64,000 bases of DNA from Acidimicrobiia bacterium (GTDB lineage: Bacteria; Acidobacteriota; Terriglobia; Bryobacterales; Bryobacteraceae): assembly GCA_016871315.1 (NCBI GenBank), contig VFZE01000019.1, positions 41,760-105,759 of the forward strand, given 5' to 3'. The first letter of the stretch is position 1, and each line of letters opens with the position of its first letter. The translations under genes were made by a program, and so were the position numbers. This document shows, piece by piece, positions 9,758 through 19,114 of the stretch. A model generated the notes under the pieces. The model saw only the letters and a program-made list of their open reading frames with translations, made no database searches and had not been told where the DNA came from.

Positions 9758-10405
9758 CTATTTCAACTTTGCCCGCCAGGGCCGCCTGCTGCTGCGATAG
9801 ACAAGTCCGGCTTGGGGGTCGACCAGTCCATGGACAAGCTTCGGATGGATCGCGAGGAAATCGAGCAGTTTCTGCGCGTGCGCTTCTTCGGGGATTTCCT
9901 CGTGAAAGGCCTGCTTGAAGTCGAGTTTCTGGCCCACTCGCATTGTTTCCAGATTCCGGTTGACCCTTTCCGGCACGGTTAATAATGCGCACAAGTAGAC
10001 GATGCGGTCCATCTCATCATCCACTTCCTTGATCCGCGCCGCCACAGCGGGGTCGCTGCCCGAGGACCAATGGGCGACGATAGCGTCCCACTTGTTGCCG
10101 ATCTCGGCGACCGCGTCGCCGTAGCGGGCATGCAGCGCCTCATCCCCTTGAAAAACCCGCCTGATGGAGTGCTGCAGGGTATCGATGGATTCCCGGTTGC
10201 GCTCGAAGCGCGCCTTGCTCTCCTGGCATGCCGAGATCAACACGGACTTGGCATCCTCGGTGGTCAGTCCGGAAGCGGTTTTCAATTTCTCCAGCCCCTC
10301 CTGAAGGTTCTGGATTTCCTGCCGCAATTCCCGCAGGTATGCGATCACCCGCAAATCTCCGCCTTGGCTCATTTCCAACACAGGAACCGGACTTGCTGCC
10401 GCCAT
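9758..10405 (-). CDS. Hypothetical protein, helical, conserved-looking
   Basis: 215 residues from the ATG at 10405, which has GGAGGGG about 8 nt upstream; an in-frame ATG 51 nt further up has no such site. The sequence is soluble and mostly helical (Y-L-R-E-L-R-Q-E-I-Q-N-L-Q-E-G-L-E-K-L probably forms a coiled coil near the N-terminus), with a later F-L-A-I-H-P-K-L-V-H. I do not recognise the family. It is followed by the carboxylase operon after 30 bp but no functional link is evident. Confidence 0.7.
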   Translation of the reverse strand: MAAASPVPVLEMSQGGDLRVIAYLRELRQEIQNLQEGLEKLKTASGLTTEDAKSVLISACQESKARFERNRESIDTLQHSIRRVFQGDEALHARYGDAVAEIGNKWDAIVAHWSSGSDPAVAARIKEVDDEMDRIVYLCALLTVPERVNRNLETMRVGQKLDFKQAFHEEIPEEAHAQKLLDFLAIHPKLVHGLVDPQAGLVYRSSRRPWRAKLK

Positions 10406-10483
10406 TTCTGTTTCCCCTCCGCCGATATGGGCTGAGCTGCTGTCCCATATATCCACGAAAAGGGGGTGGTGTCAAGGGCGGAG

Positions 10484-12586
10484 CTAGTACCGCAGCAGGC
10501 GCTCGATCTCGCGGGCGATGCCGGCGGTTTGAGGGAGGATCTCGTCCTCAAGTGACGGGCTGTAGCCGACCCAGGTATCGAGCGCGGCTAGGCGGCGGAC
10601 GGGTGCGTCGAGGCAGTCGAAGAGTTCGTCGGCTACGCGGGCGGCGATTTCGGCGCCGAAGCCGAAGCTGAGCACGTCTTCATGCACGATGAGCAGGCGG
10701 CTGGTCTTGGTGACGGAGGCGGCAATCGATTCCCAATCGTAAGGGGCGAGGGTCCGGAGGTCGATCAGTTCGACGGTCGCCTCCGGAAACTTCTGCTCTA
10801 CTTGCAGCACCCCCTGGAGTGACTTCTGCACGGTTGCGCCATAGGTGACGAGCGTGAGGTTTGCGCCGGCCTTGACGATGCGCGCCTTGCCGAAGGGGAT
10901 CAGGTAATCGGGTCCCGGGTGCGGAGAACGGTTGTAGGCTTCGCGGTAGAGCTTCTTGTGCTCGAGAAAGAGAACGGGATCGTCGCATCGGACGGCGGTT
11001 CGGAGCAATCCGCAGGCGTCCAACGCGCTGGAGGGCATGGCGACGCGCAGGCCGGGGATGTGGGTCAGCAGCACTTCGCCGCACTGGCTGTGATAGATGG
11101 CGCCGCCGGTGAGGTAGCCGCCGATGGGGACGCGAAGGACGAGCGGGCAGGAGAAGCCGTTGTTGGAACGCCAGCGGAGCGTGGCCATCTCGTCGCGGAT
11201 CTGCATCATGGCGGGCCAGAGGTAATCGAAGAACTGGATTTCGGCGACGGGCCTGAGGCCGCGAGTTGCCATGCCGATGGCGCGTCCGGCGATGGCGGCT
11301 TCGGCGATGGGGGTGTTGAAGCAGCGCTCGGGCCCGAAGCGGCGCTGGAGATTGAGCGTGGCCTTGAAGACGCCGCCCTTGCCTTTGACCTGGTCAAGGT
11401 TTTCCGGATAGCCGCAATCGGCGACGTCTTCGCCGAAGACGATGATGCGGGAGTCACGTGTCATCTCCTCAGCGAGTGTGAGGTTGATGGTGTCGACCAT
11501 GGTGCGGGGGTCGCCGCTGAATTGGGGCTCGGTGTCGAAATCCTGGCTCGTGGGGTTGGCCTTTTCCGAGTAGAGGAATCGCAGGGCGGAGCCGGGCTCG
11601 GGCGGCGGTTCGCGGAGCACGCGGTCGGTGGCCTGCTGAATCTCCTGCTCCACTTCATGGAAGAGAAGCTGAAGGCCGTGCGGATCAAGGATGCCTTCGC
11701 GAAGCAGGAACTCAGGGAAGCGGATGGCGCAATCGCGGCGTGAGTCCTCTTCGATTTGGGCTTTGGTCTTGTACTGGGTCTCGTCGTCGGAAAGGGAATG
11801 CGAGTAGGGGCGGATGACGTTGGCGCGCACCAGGGCTGGTCCTTGCCCGGCGCGGCAATGCTGGAATGCCTGGCGAAGCGCGCGATAGCTGTCGATGACG
11901 TCACAGCCATCGGCTTCCAGGCGCAGCAGGCCGGGGAAACCGGCGGCGAGAGGCAGAATGTCGCCGCCGGGGGTTTGCTTCTCCACGGGAACGGAGATGG
12001 CCCAGCCGTTATCCTCCACCAGGAACACGACGGGGAGTTTGTCGAGGCAGGCGGCGCTGAGCGCTTCCCAGAACTCGCCTTCGCTGGTTGCGCCCTCGCC
12101 GGAGCAGACCAGCGTGACCTCATTGCCCGCCGGATTCAGGTAGCGGGAGGCGTGGGCGCAGCCGACGGCTTGCAGGTACTGGGTGCCTGTGGGTGAGGAA
12201 GCGCTGACGATGTTGAGGTCCGGCGAACTCCAGTGGGACGGCATTTGGCGGCCGCCGGAGGCGGGGTCGGAACCGGCGCCGACGGCTTGCAGCAGCATCT
12301 GCTCGGCGGTGACGCCATGCATGAGGCACAGCGCGCGGTCACGGTAGTAAGGATAGACCCAGTCATGGCCGGTCCGGACGGCGAGCCCGGCCGCGGCCTG
12401 TACCGCTTCATGGCCGGCGGCGCTGACCTGAAAGAAGATGCGATTCTGGCGCTTGAGCATGATCTCGCGGTCGTCCAGGCGGCGGGATAGCTGAATGGCG
12501 CGGCAGGCGCGGATGAGATCGTGGCGCGAGAGCCCTTCATAGGGCTGGGACGCCGATGCGATGGCCGGGCTGAGCGGTGCGGACAT
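10484..12586 (-). CDS. Fused alpha-beta 2-oxoacid dehydrogenase E1 (TPP-dependent, branched-chain/pyruvate type)
   Basis: 700 residues. The first ~330 residues are the E1-alpha domain: S-A-A-G-H-E-A near residue 55, a TPP/Mg motif beginning G-E-G at 163 and ending E-D-N-G-W at about 191-195. From about residue 375 an E1-beta domain follows: [28 protein letters not shown] and F-L-E-H-K. Normally these are two chains of the branched-chain 2-oxoacid or pyruvate dehydrogenase E1; here they are one polypeptide. It decarboxylates a 2-oxoacid and passes the acyl group to E2 lipoate. No E2 or E3 gene is nearby. Confidence 0.9.
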   Translation of the reverse strand: MSAPLSPAIASASQPYEGLSRHDLIRACRAIQLSRRLDDREIMLKRQNRIFFQVSAAGHEAVQAAAGLAVRTGHDWVYPYYRDRALCLMHGVTAEQMLLQAVGAGSDPASGGRQMPSHWSSPDLNIVSASSPTGTQYLQAVGCAHASRYLNPAGNEVTLVCSGEGATSEGEFWEALSAACLDKLPVVFLVEDNGWAISVPVEKQTPGGDILPLAAGFPGLLRLEADGCDVIDSYRALRQAFQHCRAGQGPALVRANVIRPYSHSLSDDETQYKTKAQIEEDSRRDCAIRFPEFLLREGILDPHGLQLLFHEVEQEIQQATDRVLREPPPEPGSALRFLYSEKANPTSQDFDTEPQFSGDPRTMVDTINLTLAEEMTRDSRIIVFGEDVADCGYPENLDQVKGKGGVFKATLNLQRRFGPERCFNTPIAEAAIAGRAIGMATRGLRPVAEIQFFDYLWPAMMQIRDEMATLRWRSNNGFSCPLVLRVPIGGYLTGGAIYHSQCGEVLLTHIPGLRVAMPSSALDACGLLRTAVRCDDPVLFLEHKKLYREAYNRSPHPGPDYLIPFGKARIVKAGANLTLVTYGATVQKSLQGVLQVEQKFPEATVELIDLRTLAPYDWESIAASVTKTSRLLIVHEDVLSFGFGAEIAARVADELFDCLDAPVRRLAALDTWVGYSPSLEDEILPQTAGIAREIERLLRY

Positions 12587-12599
12587 GCCAGTTTTCAGT

Positions 12600-12953
12600 T
12601 TAGCTTTTTCGTAACAAGGCTCTTACCGCATCGACGCACAACACGGCGGCGTGCTTGGATTCCGGGATTAGGCCGCCGACGGCTTCCTCGATGTCGGCGG
12701 GGCGAAGCTTCGCCAGATCATCCTCTGATTTGGAGAGCATCCATTCCGTGAGGGCGCTGCCGGCGGCAATCGATGCGGTGCAGCCGCGCGTTTTATAGCG
12801 GACCTCGGCGACGCGGCCCTGCTCAAAGCGGGCCGACAGGCGGAGGATGTCGCCACAGGCGGGGTTGGTGACTTCCACTGTAATGGCCGGCGGCTCCAGG
12901 TCGCCTACGTTACGGGGATTCTGGAAATGATCCAGAAGTTTGGGCCCATGCAT
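12600..12953 (-). CDS. IscU/NifU-like iron-sulfur cluster assembly scaffold
   Basis: 117 residues. The three scaffold cysteines are in place: N-P-A-C-G-D (Cys33, with Asp35), R-G-C-T-A-S (Cys58) and L-C-V-D-A (Cys106). N-terminal [10 protein letters not shown] is also typical. The family assembles a [2Fe-2S] or [4Fe-4S] cluster from a cysteine desulfurase and delivers it to apoproteins. It is divergent from the radical SAM gene with only 17 bp between, and could serve it. No desulfurase gene is in view. Confidence 0.9.
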   Translation of the reverse strand: MHGPKLLDHFQNPRNVGDLEPPAITVEVTNPACGDILRLSARFEQGRVAEVRYKTRGCTASIAAGSALTEWMLSKSEDDLAKLRPADIEEAVGGLIPESKHAAVLCVDAVRALLRKS

Positions 12954-12970
12954 TATGATTCAATGGTAAA

Positions 12971-14137
12971 TTGTCCGGCATGGGAGAATATCTGCCTGTC
13001 CTGCGTGAGCGTGTGCGTGCGCCGCGTTTCAACTCCCTGTTTCTCTTCGTGACCTCACGATGTAATTCACTCTGCCGGACCTGCTTTTATTTCGACCAGC
13101 TCAACTCACCGGACGATTTGAGTTTTGATGAGATCCGGCGGATTTCCGAGACGGCGCCGCGGTTCCGCAAATTGTGGATCAGCGGCGGGGAGCCGTTCCT
13201 GCGGGAGGGGCTGGCGGAAATCATCGGCGTGTTTGCACGGAACAACGGCATCAGGAACGTGAACCTGCCGACCAATGGGCTGCTGGGGGAGCGGATTTTC
13301 CGAGAGGTGGGTGAAATACGGCGGCTGGCTCCGGAGACTTCGATTGATCTGAATTTCTCGCTCGACGGGCTGGCCAATACGCACGATGTGATCCGCGGGG
13401 TGCCGAACAATTTCGGGCGGACGGTAGAGACGTTGAAGGAGGCGGCGGAACGGTGGCGAGGCGACAAGCGGCTGCGCGTGAATGTGGCCACCGTGATTAC
13501 GCGAACCAACTATCGTGAGATTCTGCAACTGGGCTTGAAGCTGGCCGAAGAGGCGAGGGTGGACGGGCATTACTTTGAAGTTGTCCGCGGCGAGACGCCG
13601 GATGCGGGAATGAAGGGGTTGAGCGAGAGTGAGGTTCGAGAGTTGCATTCGCGGCTGATGCCGCTGCACCGGATGTATGCGCGGCGGCTGTTTGCGCACT
13701 TGGCGGCGCCGATGCGGGCGCTGGCGTCGATGTATTATCTCGGCAACATCCGATTGCACTTTGATCTTCATGAGAAGTGTTTGAGCCGGCCATCGAAATG
13801 GCCGATGCAGTGCACGGCGGGACAGACTTCGCTGGTGATTGACCACAACGGCGCGTTCCGCGCCTGCGAGCTGCGGCCGCGGGTGGGGCGGATGCAGGAT
13901 TTCGGGCTCGACACCGGCGCCGTGCTGCGATCGGCGGCGTTGGGGGATGAGGTGGCGCGGATCCCGGAAGCCAACTGCTGGTGCACGCACTCCTGCTTCA
14001 TCCAGGACAGCTCAAAATTCAGCGCGCGGGTGCAGCTGTTCGAGATACCGTGGGCATGGCTGCGTCAGAGGAAGGACGGGCTGCAGAACGCTCCGCTTGA
14101 GGAGATTGAACGGTTCCGGGCATTGGAACTGGCCTGA
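12971..14137 (+). CDS. Radical SAM protein with SPASM-like C-terminus
   Basis: 388 residues from TTG (12971); an ATG at 12980 gives a protein three residues shorter and is equally plausible. The SAM cluster motif is T-S-R-C-N-S-L-C-R-T-C-F-Y (Cys31, Cys35, Cys38). I-S-G-G-E-P-F-L is the GGEP motif, and L-P-T-N-G-L follows. The C-terminal ~110 residues carry extra cysteines (E-K-C-L, M-Q-C-T-A-G, R-A-C-E-L, N-C-W-C-T-H-S-C-F) as in SPASM domains that bind auxiliary clusters. Such enzymes mature peptides or make cofactors. The substrate is unknown. Its stop overlaps the NUDIX gene start (ATGA). Confidence 0.85.
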   Translation: MSGMGEYLPVLRERVRAPRFNSLFLFVTSRCNSLCRTCFYFDQLNSPDDLSFDEIRRISETAPRFRKLWISGGEPFLREGLAEIIGVFARNNGIRNVNLPTNGLLGERIFREVGEIRRLAPETSIDLNFSLDGLANTHDVIRGVPNNFGRTVETLKEAAERWRGDKRLRVNVATVITRTNYREILQLGLKLAEEARVDGHYFEVVRGETPDAGMKGLSESEVRELHSRLMPLHRMYARRLFAHLAAPMRALASMYYLGNIRLHFDLHEKCLSRPSKWPMQCTAGQTSLVIDHNGAFRACELRPRVGRMQDFGLDTGAVLRSAALGDEVARIPEANCWCTHSCFIQDSSKFSARVQLFEIPWAWLRQRKDGLQNAPLEEIERFRALELA

Positions 14138-14538
14138 TGACGGTGGTGGTAGCGGCGCTCATTGAGCGGGATGGCAAGCTTCTCATCGCGCAGCGACGGG
14201 CGGAAGAGCGGCATGGATTGCAGTGGGAGTTTCCCGGGGGGAAGGCGGAGCCGGGGGAAGGAGCCCGCGAAGCGCTCAAAAGGGAGTTGGAGGAGGAACT
14301 GGGGATTCAAGCCGAAATCGGCGAGGAGATCGAGCGCTACCAGTATCAGTATCCCGGGTGCGAACCGATTGAGCTGATGTTCTTCCGCGTGGACGCATAT
14401 CAAGGGGAGCCGGCGAATCGGGTGTTCGAGCGGATCGTCTGGGAGCGTCCGGCGCGGCTGCCGGACTACGATTTTCTCGAAGGGGATGTGGAATTCGTCC
14501 GGCGGCTGGCTTCCGGCGAAGCCGGCGTGAAATACTAG
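14137..14538 (+). CDS. NUDIX hydrolase, MutT-type (8-oxo-dGTP diphosphatase-like)
   Basis: 133 residues with a full NUDIX box: G-G-K-A-E-P-G-E, then R-E-L-E-E-E-L-G at about residues 34-57, fitting GX5EX7REUXEEXGU. The N-terminus T-V-V-V-A-A-L-I-E-R-D-G-K-L-L-I-A-Q-R-R is typical of MutT. Expected activity: hydrolysis of oxidised nucleoside triphosphates or similar. Translationally coupled to the radical SAM gene (ATGA overlap). Confidence 0.9.
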   Translation: MTVVVAALIERDGKLLIAQRRAEERHGLQWEFPGGKAEPGEGAREALKRELEEELGIQAEIGEEIERYQYQYPGCEPIELMFFRVDAYQGEPANRVFERIVWERPARLPDYDFLEGDVEFVRRLASGEAGVKY

Positions 14539-14555
14539 AGCAAGTACCCTCAAAC

Positions 14556-16412
14556 ATGGAAATCGGAGAATCTTCCGTTCCGGACTCAACAAGCGGGCTG
14601 CAATTCCCCGGGTGGGGAACGGCAACCCGGATTGAAGATCTCGGGAGTGGCCCCGTTGCGGTAACGCACCTAGACTCGGGCGTGGTGCACAAGCTGGGGC
14701 AGTGGCGATCCACGGCGATCTGCGGCAACGACATCACCTCCAGTTGTCTCTACGTGAGTGCGCTTTGCGCGATCTATGCCGGCCCGTACGCGCCGCTCTC
14801 GCTGCTGGCCGTTGCGCTCGTGCTGTACCTGTTCCGCAGCATTTATGCGGAGGTCGGTTCCGCGCTACCGCTGAACGGCGGCGCCTACAACGTGCTGCTG
14901 AACACGACGACCAAGGCGAAGGCGTCAGGGGCGGCCTGCCTGACGATGCTGTCCTACGTGGCGACGGCGGTGATCAGCGCGTATGAGGCGATGCACTATG
15001 CGCACAACCTATGGGAAGGACTGGACGTTTTTTGGGCGACGATTGTGCTGCTTGGGATTTTCGCGGTACTGAATCTGATCGGGATCACCGAATCGGCGAA
15101 TGTCGCACTGGGGATGTTCATTTTCCACATATTCACGCTGACCCTGCTGGTGGTGATTTGCGGCTGGCGGGTGATGCAGAATGGCGAGATTCTGAGCTTG
15201 AATTGGAATACGCCGACGCCGGACGGGGCGGCGATGGCGCTGTTTTTCGGGTTCGCGGCGGCGATGCTCGGCATCAGCGGCTTTGAGAGCTCGGCGAACT
15301 TCATCGAGGAACAGGCCGAAGGGGTGTTTCCTCAAACGCTGCGGAACATGTGGATCGCGGTGGCGTTTTTCAATCCGATGATCAGTTTTCTGGCGATGGG
15401 AATGATGCCGCTGGCCGAAGTGGGAAGGCATAAAGAAGACCTGCTGGCGCAGATGGGCTTGCTATCCGGCGGCGAGTGGCTGCAAAACATGGTGAGTCTG
15501 AACGCGGTGATGGTGCTTTCCGGGGCGGTGCTGACCAGTTATGTGGGCATCACGGGGCTGGTGCGGCGGATGAGCCTGGACCAGTGCCTGCCGCAGTTTC
15601 TGTTGGCTGAAAACAAATGGCGGCACACCAATCACTGGATCATTGTGCTGTTCTTTCTGGTGTGCTGTTCGATTCTCGCGATCAGCGGCGGCGAGGTGGC
15701 GATGCTGGCGGGCGTCTACACGCTGAGCTTCCTCGGCGTGATGATGCTGTTTGCGGTGGGCAACATGCTGCTGAAGGTAAAGCGGGCGCGGCTGGCGCGG
15801 GAATACACGGCCTCCTGGCCCGGAGTATTGACGGCGCTGTTGGCCGTGATCATCGGGCTGGCCGGCACATTGGTTTTGAATCCGGCCTACGTGCGGGTGT
15901 TCGTGATCTATTCCGCCGTGGCGGTGACCATCGTAGGGCTCATGTTCCTGCGGGTGCAGCTGCTGCGGCTGGCGCTGACGCTGATCAAGGTGGTGGTGGC
16001 CAGGATTCGCGCGATGAGCCAGAAGATGAACCAACAGATCCTGAACTCGATCCACGAGATCAACAGCCGCGAGGTGATTTACTTCAGCCGCGGCGACAAT
16101 CTGGAGGCGCTCAACCGCGCCGCGCTTTACGTACTGAACAATGAAGTCACGAACAATCTGAAAGTGGTGCACTGCTACGAGCAGGAAGCACAGATTGCGG
16201 AAAACTTGAGCGCGCACCTGGAGACGGTGGACAGGCTGTACCCGCTGCTGCGGATTGACCTGGTGCTAGTGAAGGGCAAGTTCGGACCGGAGCTGATCGA
16301 GCGGCTTTCGCAGCGCCTTGGGGTTCCGAAGAATTACATGTTCATGGGGACGCCGGGGGGCAGATTCCCGCACAACATCGCCGAACTCGGCGGCGTTCGG
16401 CTGATCATGTAG
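14556..16412 (+). CDS. APC-superfamily amino-acid permease with C-terminal soluble domain
   Basis: 618 residues. About twelve hydrophobic segments begin near residue 60 (C-G-N-D-I-T-S-S-C-L-Y), with the APC-like L-P-L-N-G-G-A-Y-N and G-I-S-G-F-E-S-S-A-N. The last ~130 residues are soluble (Q-K-M-N-Q-Q-I-L-N-S-I-H-E-I-N-S-R-E-V-I-Y-F-S-R-G-D) and may be a regulatory, UspA-like domain. Probably transports an amino acid or amine by cation coupling; the substrate is not deducible. Preceded by the NUDIX gene with 17 bp between; converges with the monooxygenase-fold gene (stops abut). Confidence 0.85.
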   Translation: MEIGESSVPDSTSGLQFPGWGTATRIEDLGSGPVAVTHLDSGVVHKLGQWRSTAICGNDITSSCLYVSALCAIYAGPYAPLSLLAVALVLYLFRSIYAEVGSALPLNGGAYNVLLNTTTKAKASGAACLTMLSYVATAVISAYEAMHYAHNLWEGLDVFWATIVLLGIFAVLNLIGITESANVALGMFIFHIFTLTLLVVICGWRVMQNGEILSLNWNTPTPDGAAMALFFGFAAAMLGISGFESSANFIEEQAEGVFPQTLRNMWIAVAFFNPMISFLAMGMMPLAEVGRHKEDLLAQMGLLSGGEWLQNMVSLNAVMVLSGAVLTSYVGITGLVRRMSLDQCLPQFLLAENKWRHTNHWIIVLFFLVCCSILAISGGEVAMLAGVYTLSFLGVMMLFAVGNMLLKVKRARLAREYTASWPGVLTALLAVIIGLAGTLVLNPAYVRVFVIYSAVAVTIVGLMFLRVQLLRLALTLIKVVVARIRAMSQKMNQQILNSIHEINSREVIYFSRGDNLEALNRAALYVLNNEVTNNLKVVHCYEQEAQIAENLSAHLETVDRLYPLLRIDLVLVKGKFGPELIERLSQRLGVPKNYMFMGTPGGRFPHNIAELGGVRLIM

Positions 16413-16802
16413 CTAGGCGATGGCGTAGAGCCAGGCGGTGAGCTTCGAGCCTTTGAGCGTCTTCTCGATAGCCGGCCACGCCTTCTGATGATCGTCGCTG
16501 GCGACCCATTGCAGGCGCTGCTCCTCGGTCTGGAAACTGATCAGCAGGCGGTTCAGAAACTGTTTGGGCGCGTCGCCGTGCATTGATTTTTGGAACTTCA
16601 GCAGCTTCACGTCGACGAAGCCCGGCTGGCGGCTGATGGCGGGCTGAAAGATGTTGCGGAAGTTAGCGAGCAGCTCTTTCTCTCGTGCGGGATCGACTTC
16701 CAAGTCGACGTGCAGTTGGATGGCGTTCGCTGCCGTCTGCGCGGGCAGGGCGGCGCCCGCGCCGAGCGCGGCGATGGTTTTCATCGAAATACGGCGGTTC
16801 AT
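16413..16802 (-). CDS. Exported ABM-fold (quinol monooxygenase-like) protein
   Basis: 129 residues: a signal-like N-terminus (N-R-R-I-S-M-K-T-I-A-A-L-G-A-G-A-A-L-P-A-Q) with A-N-A before the mature part, then a ~95-residue alpha+beta barrel of the antibiotic-biosynthesis monooxygenase type (Q-L-H-V-D-L-E-V-D-P-A-R-E-K-E-L, F-R-N-I-F-Q-P-A-I-S-R-Q-P-G-F-V-D-V). Such small proteins act on quinols or bind haem. The function is not certain. Confidence 0.75.
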   Translation of the reverse strand: MNRRISMKTIAALGAGAALPAQTAANAIQLHVDLEVDPAREKELLANFRNIFQPAISRQPGFVDVKLLKFQKSMHGDAPKQFLNRLLISFQTEEQRLQWVASDDHQKAWPAIEKTLKGSKLTAWLYAIA

Positions 16803-16826
16803 AGCAAGGCGATTCTATCAGAATGG

Positions 16827-17843
16827 CTAGTCCAGCCCGATGCAGATTTTGCCGAAGTGTCCGCCTTGTTCCATGTGGCGCAACGCATCGGCGGATTGCT
16901 CAAACGGGAAGATGTGATCGACGACCGGGCGCATCTGGTGAACTTCGACGGCGCGCGCCATTTCTTCGAACATATCCCGGGAGCCGACAAAGATTCCGTG
17001 GATGGTGATGCCCTTCATCATGGCGGGCAGGGGGTTGCATTCGGTGGCGCCTTCTTTGGTGGCGAGGTTTCCGATGAGGTGGATCTTGCCGCCCATGCGG
17101 GTGGCGCGGACGGATTGGGGAAGCGTGCCGGCGCCGCCGACCTCGACAACATGATCCACGCCGCCCGGGGTGAGCTTGCGTACAGTTTCCTCCCAGTCCG
17201 GGTCTGTCGTGTAGTTGATGGTTTCATGCGCGCCTAGTTCCTCAAGACGCTCCAGCTTTTCGTCCTGGCTGGAGGTGGAGATAATGCGCGCGCCGGCCAT
17301 ATGGGCAAACTGAACGGCGAACAGCGATACGCCACCGGTGCCCAGCGTGAGCACGGTATCCCCGCACTTGAGGCCGCCTTTCACCATCAAGGCGTGCCAG
17401 GCGGTGACGCCGGCGCAGGGCAGCGTGGCGGCCTCCTCCCAGCTGAGATGCTCTGGGACATGGACCACGCCTTCTTCCTGGAGAAGGAGCCTCTCGCAAA
17501 GCACGCCGGGCGCGGCCGCTCCCAGCGCGGTGCGCGCCTTGGCCTCAGAGGGCTCGCCTGAGAGCCAGCCCTGCATGAAGATGGCGGCGACACGATCGCC
17601 TTCCTTGACGCGCGTCACACCGGCGCCCACGGCGATCACTTCACCGGCCGCATCGGAGCAGATGGTGAGCGGAAGGGGAAGCTTCTTGCTGTAGAGGCCC
17701 TTAGCGACCAATAGGTCGCGGTAGTTGAGCGAGACTGCGCGCACGCGGATCAGGACCTGGCCGGGGCCGGGAGAGGGCTCGGGCAATTCGTTGAGTTGGA
17801 GATGATCAAGGCCGAAGCCGCCGGTAAGCTGGAGAGCGCGCAT
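16827..17843 (-). CDS. MDR-type NAD(P)-dependent alcohol dehydrogenase/quinone oxidoreductase
   Basis: 338 residues. GroES-like half: P-G-P-G-Q-V-L-I-R-V, S-L-N-Y-R-D-L-L-V, C-S-D-A-A-G-E-V-I-A-V-G, G-D-R-V-A-A-I-F. Rossmann half: T-A-W-H-A-L, V-L-T-L-G-T-G-G-V-S-L-F-A-V-Q-F-A. The catalytic zinc Cys of true alcohol dehydrogenases is replaced (N-Y-R-D-L-L), so it belongs to the zinc-free quinone oxidoreductase-like branch. Reduces alpha,beta-unsaturated carbonyls or quinones with NADPH in related proteins. Confidence 0.88.
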   Translation of the reverse strand: MRALQLTGGFGLDHLQLNELPEPSPGPGQVLIRVRAVSLNYRDLLVAKGLYSKKLPLPLTICSDAAGEVIAVGAGVTRVKEGDRVAAIFMQGWLSGEPSEAKARTALGAAAPGVLCERLLLQEEGVVHVPEHLSWEEAATLPCAGVTAWHALMVKGGLKCGDTVLTLGTGGVSLFAVQFAHMAGARIISTSSQDEKLERLEELGAHETINYTTDPDWEETVRKLTPGGVDHVVEVGGAGTLPQSVRATRMGGKIHLIGNLATKEGATECNPLPAMMKGITIHGIFVGSRDMFEEMARAVEVHQMRPVVDHIFPFEQSADALRHMEQGGHFGKICIGLD

Positions 17844-17869
17844 TGCTCGATTATGGCGCGGATTGCGAT

Positions 17870-18475
17870 TTATCGGCGGACGATCACTTCGCGCAGGTGA
17901 TCGCGGGTGAGAAAAAACTTGACGGAATGAAAGCCGGTGAAGAGTTTTTCAATGGCGCGGTTGTTGAAGCTGTGCCCCGCGCGGCGGCTGCCCTTACTGA
18001 ACATGTGCAGCGAAGATGGGCCGGCAATGCGGAAGCTGTAGGCGGGAATGGTGGCCTCGCGCGATTCCGGATGAAAGCAGGCTAGCAGCGGGGATTGTGA
18101 GCGAAGCACAAGGTGCAGCCGCTGCATGACGACGTCGAGCAAAGGTTTCGAAAGAAATTCGAGGGTGTCCCAGACGAGGACGGCATCGAAGTGGCCGGGA
18201 GGAAATTGCAGGACGTGATCCAGGAAAAGCGCGGCCTTCTGCGGGTCGGCTTGTGCCTCCAGCGATTCGCCAGGTCCAAAGATGAGATCGAGGGTGTGTA
18301 GAAAATCCTCGGTATAGAGCCTGTGGCCGAGGCTGGTGATGTAGGTGACGTTGGCTTGCGTGAACTCGCCGAGATCGAGCACGCGCTGTCCGGGTCCGGG
18401 CAGAGAAGCGAAGAACTGCTCCAGTCCGTGACTATGTCTCACGTTGCCGGATTGTGGTTGCGGATTCCCGGCCAT
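17870..18475 (-). CDS. SAM methyltransferase-like protein
   Basis: 201 residues with a methyltransferase type 11/12 layout: G-Q-R-V-L-D-L-G-E-F-T-Q-A-N as motif I (G-x-G replaced by G-E-F, an unusual SAM loop), then H-F-D-A-V-L-V-W-D-T-L-E-F as motif IV and L-H-L-V-L-R-S-Q as motif V. The degenerate glycine motif leaves activity in doubt. Followed 27 bp later by the dehydrogenase gene; no pathway can be named. Confidence 0.7.
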   Translation of the reverse strand: MAGNPQPQSGNVRHSHGLEQFFASLPGPGQRVLDLGEFTQANVTYITSLGHRLYTEDFLHTLDLIFGPGESLEAQADPQKAALFLDHVLQFPPGHFDAVLVWDTLEFLSKPLLDVVMQRLHLVLRSQSPLLACFHPESREATIPAYSFRIAGPSSLHMFSKGSRRAGHSFNNRAIEKLFTGFHSVKFFLTRDHLREVIVRR

Positions 18476-18490
18476 GGGAACAGCAGCGCG

Positions 18491-19045
18491 CTAGCGCTTG
18501 GATTCGGCGGCGAGCCCGGCGGCGGGCTGTCCGCCGCCACCTGCGGCGGCACTGGCCGCGGGCGCTACGCGCGTGGGCTGAGCCTTGGAAACTTCGGGAC
18601 GAGAAATGTCTATGCTGCCTTTAAAGTATGCGCCGTCTTCAATGACGATTCTGACGGTCTTGATGTCGCCAACCAGTTTGGCGTCTTTGCGGATTTCGAT
18701 CTTGTCGCCGACTTCGACGTTGCCGTGAATGGTTCCCAGTACGACGATGTCGCGGGCTTTGACGCCGGCGGTCAGCTTTCCGTTGGGGCCCACCGTAAGC
18801 CGGTGCTCCTGCATTTCCACCGAACCTTCCACCTCGCCGTCGATGTAGAGATCCTCGCGGCTGTGAAGCTGGCCCTTGACGATGACGGATTTGCCAATGG
18901 ACGCCGAGCGGCCGACGGTTTCAAACTCAGGATTGCGTGCGGGCAGTGTGCTCATGGGAATTCCTTCTCGGGCCAGGGAAGCCGACGTGGGCGGCTGCAG
19001 AGCCGGTTTGGGGGCGATTTCTTCTTCCTTGCGTCGATTCCACAT
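18491..19045 (-). CDS. Bactofilin (polymer-forming cytoskeletal protein)
   Basis: 184 residues from the ATG at 19045, preceded by AAGGAGG eight bases upstream; the upstream in-frame ATG lacks a site. The central beta-helix (about residues 45-150) has the bactofilin repeats I-G-K-S-V-I-V-K-G-Q-L-H-S-R-E-D-L-Y-I-D, L-T-V-G-P-N-G-K-L, I-V-V-L-G-T-I-H-G-N-V. Ala/Pro/Gly-rich tails flank it. Bactofilins self-assemble into filaments that position cell-wall or polarity proteins. Confidence 0.92.
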   Translation of the reverse strand: MWNRRKEEEIAPKPALQPPTSASLAREGIPMSTLPARNPEFETVGRSASIGKSVIVKGQLHSREDLYIDGEVEGSVEMQEHRLTVGPNGKLTAGVKARDIVVLGTIHGNVEVGDKIEIRKDAKLVGDIKTVRIVIEDGAYFKGSIDISRPEVSKAQPTRVAPAASAAAGGGGQPAAGLAAESKR

Positions 19046-19114
19046 AGGAGAAACCTCCTTGGGTTGAAATCCCATGGTAGTCGAGCAGGGCGGGGAAACG
19101 CAATGATGATCGGA

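Noticed and set aside
8147..9982. A 611-codon plus-strand frame over the carboxylase beta gene
   Set aside because: It is the antisense shadow of the carboxylase; the product is Gly/Ala/Asp/Val-rich with no family motifs, whereas the minus strand carries intact carboxyltransferase blocks.
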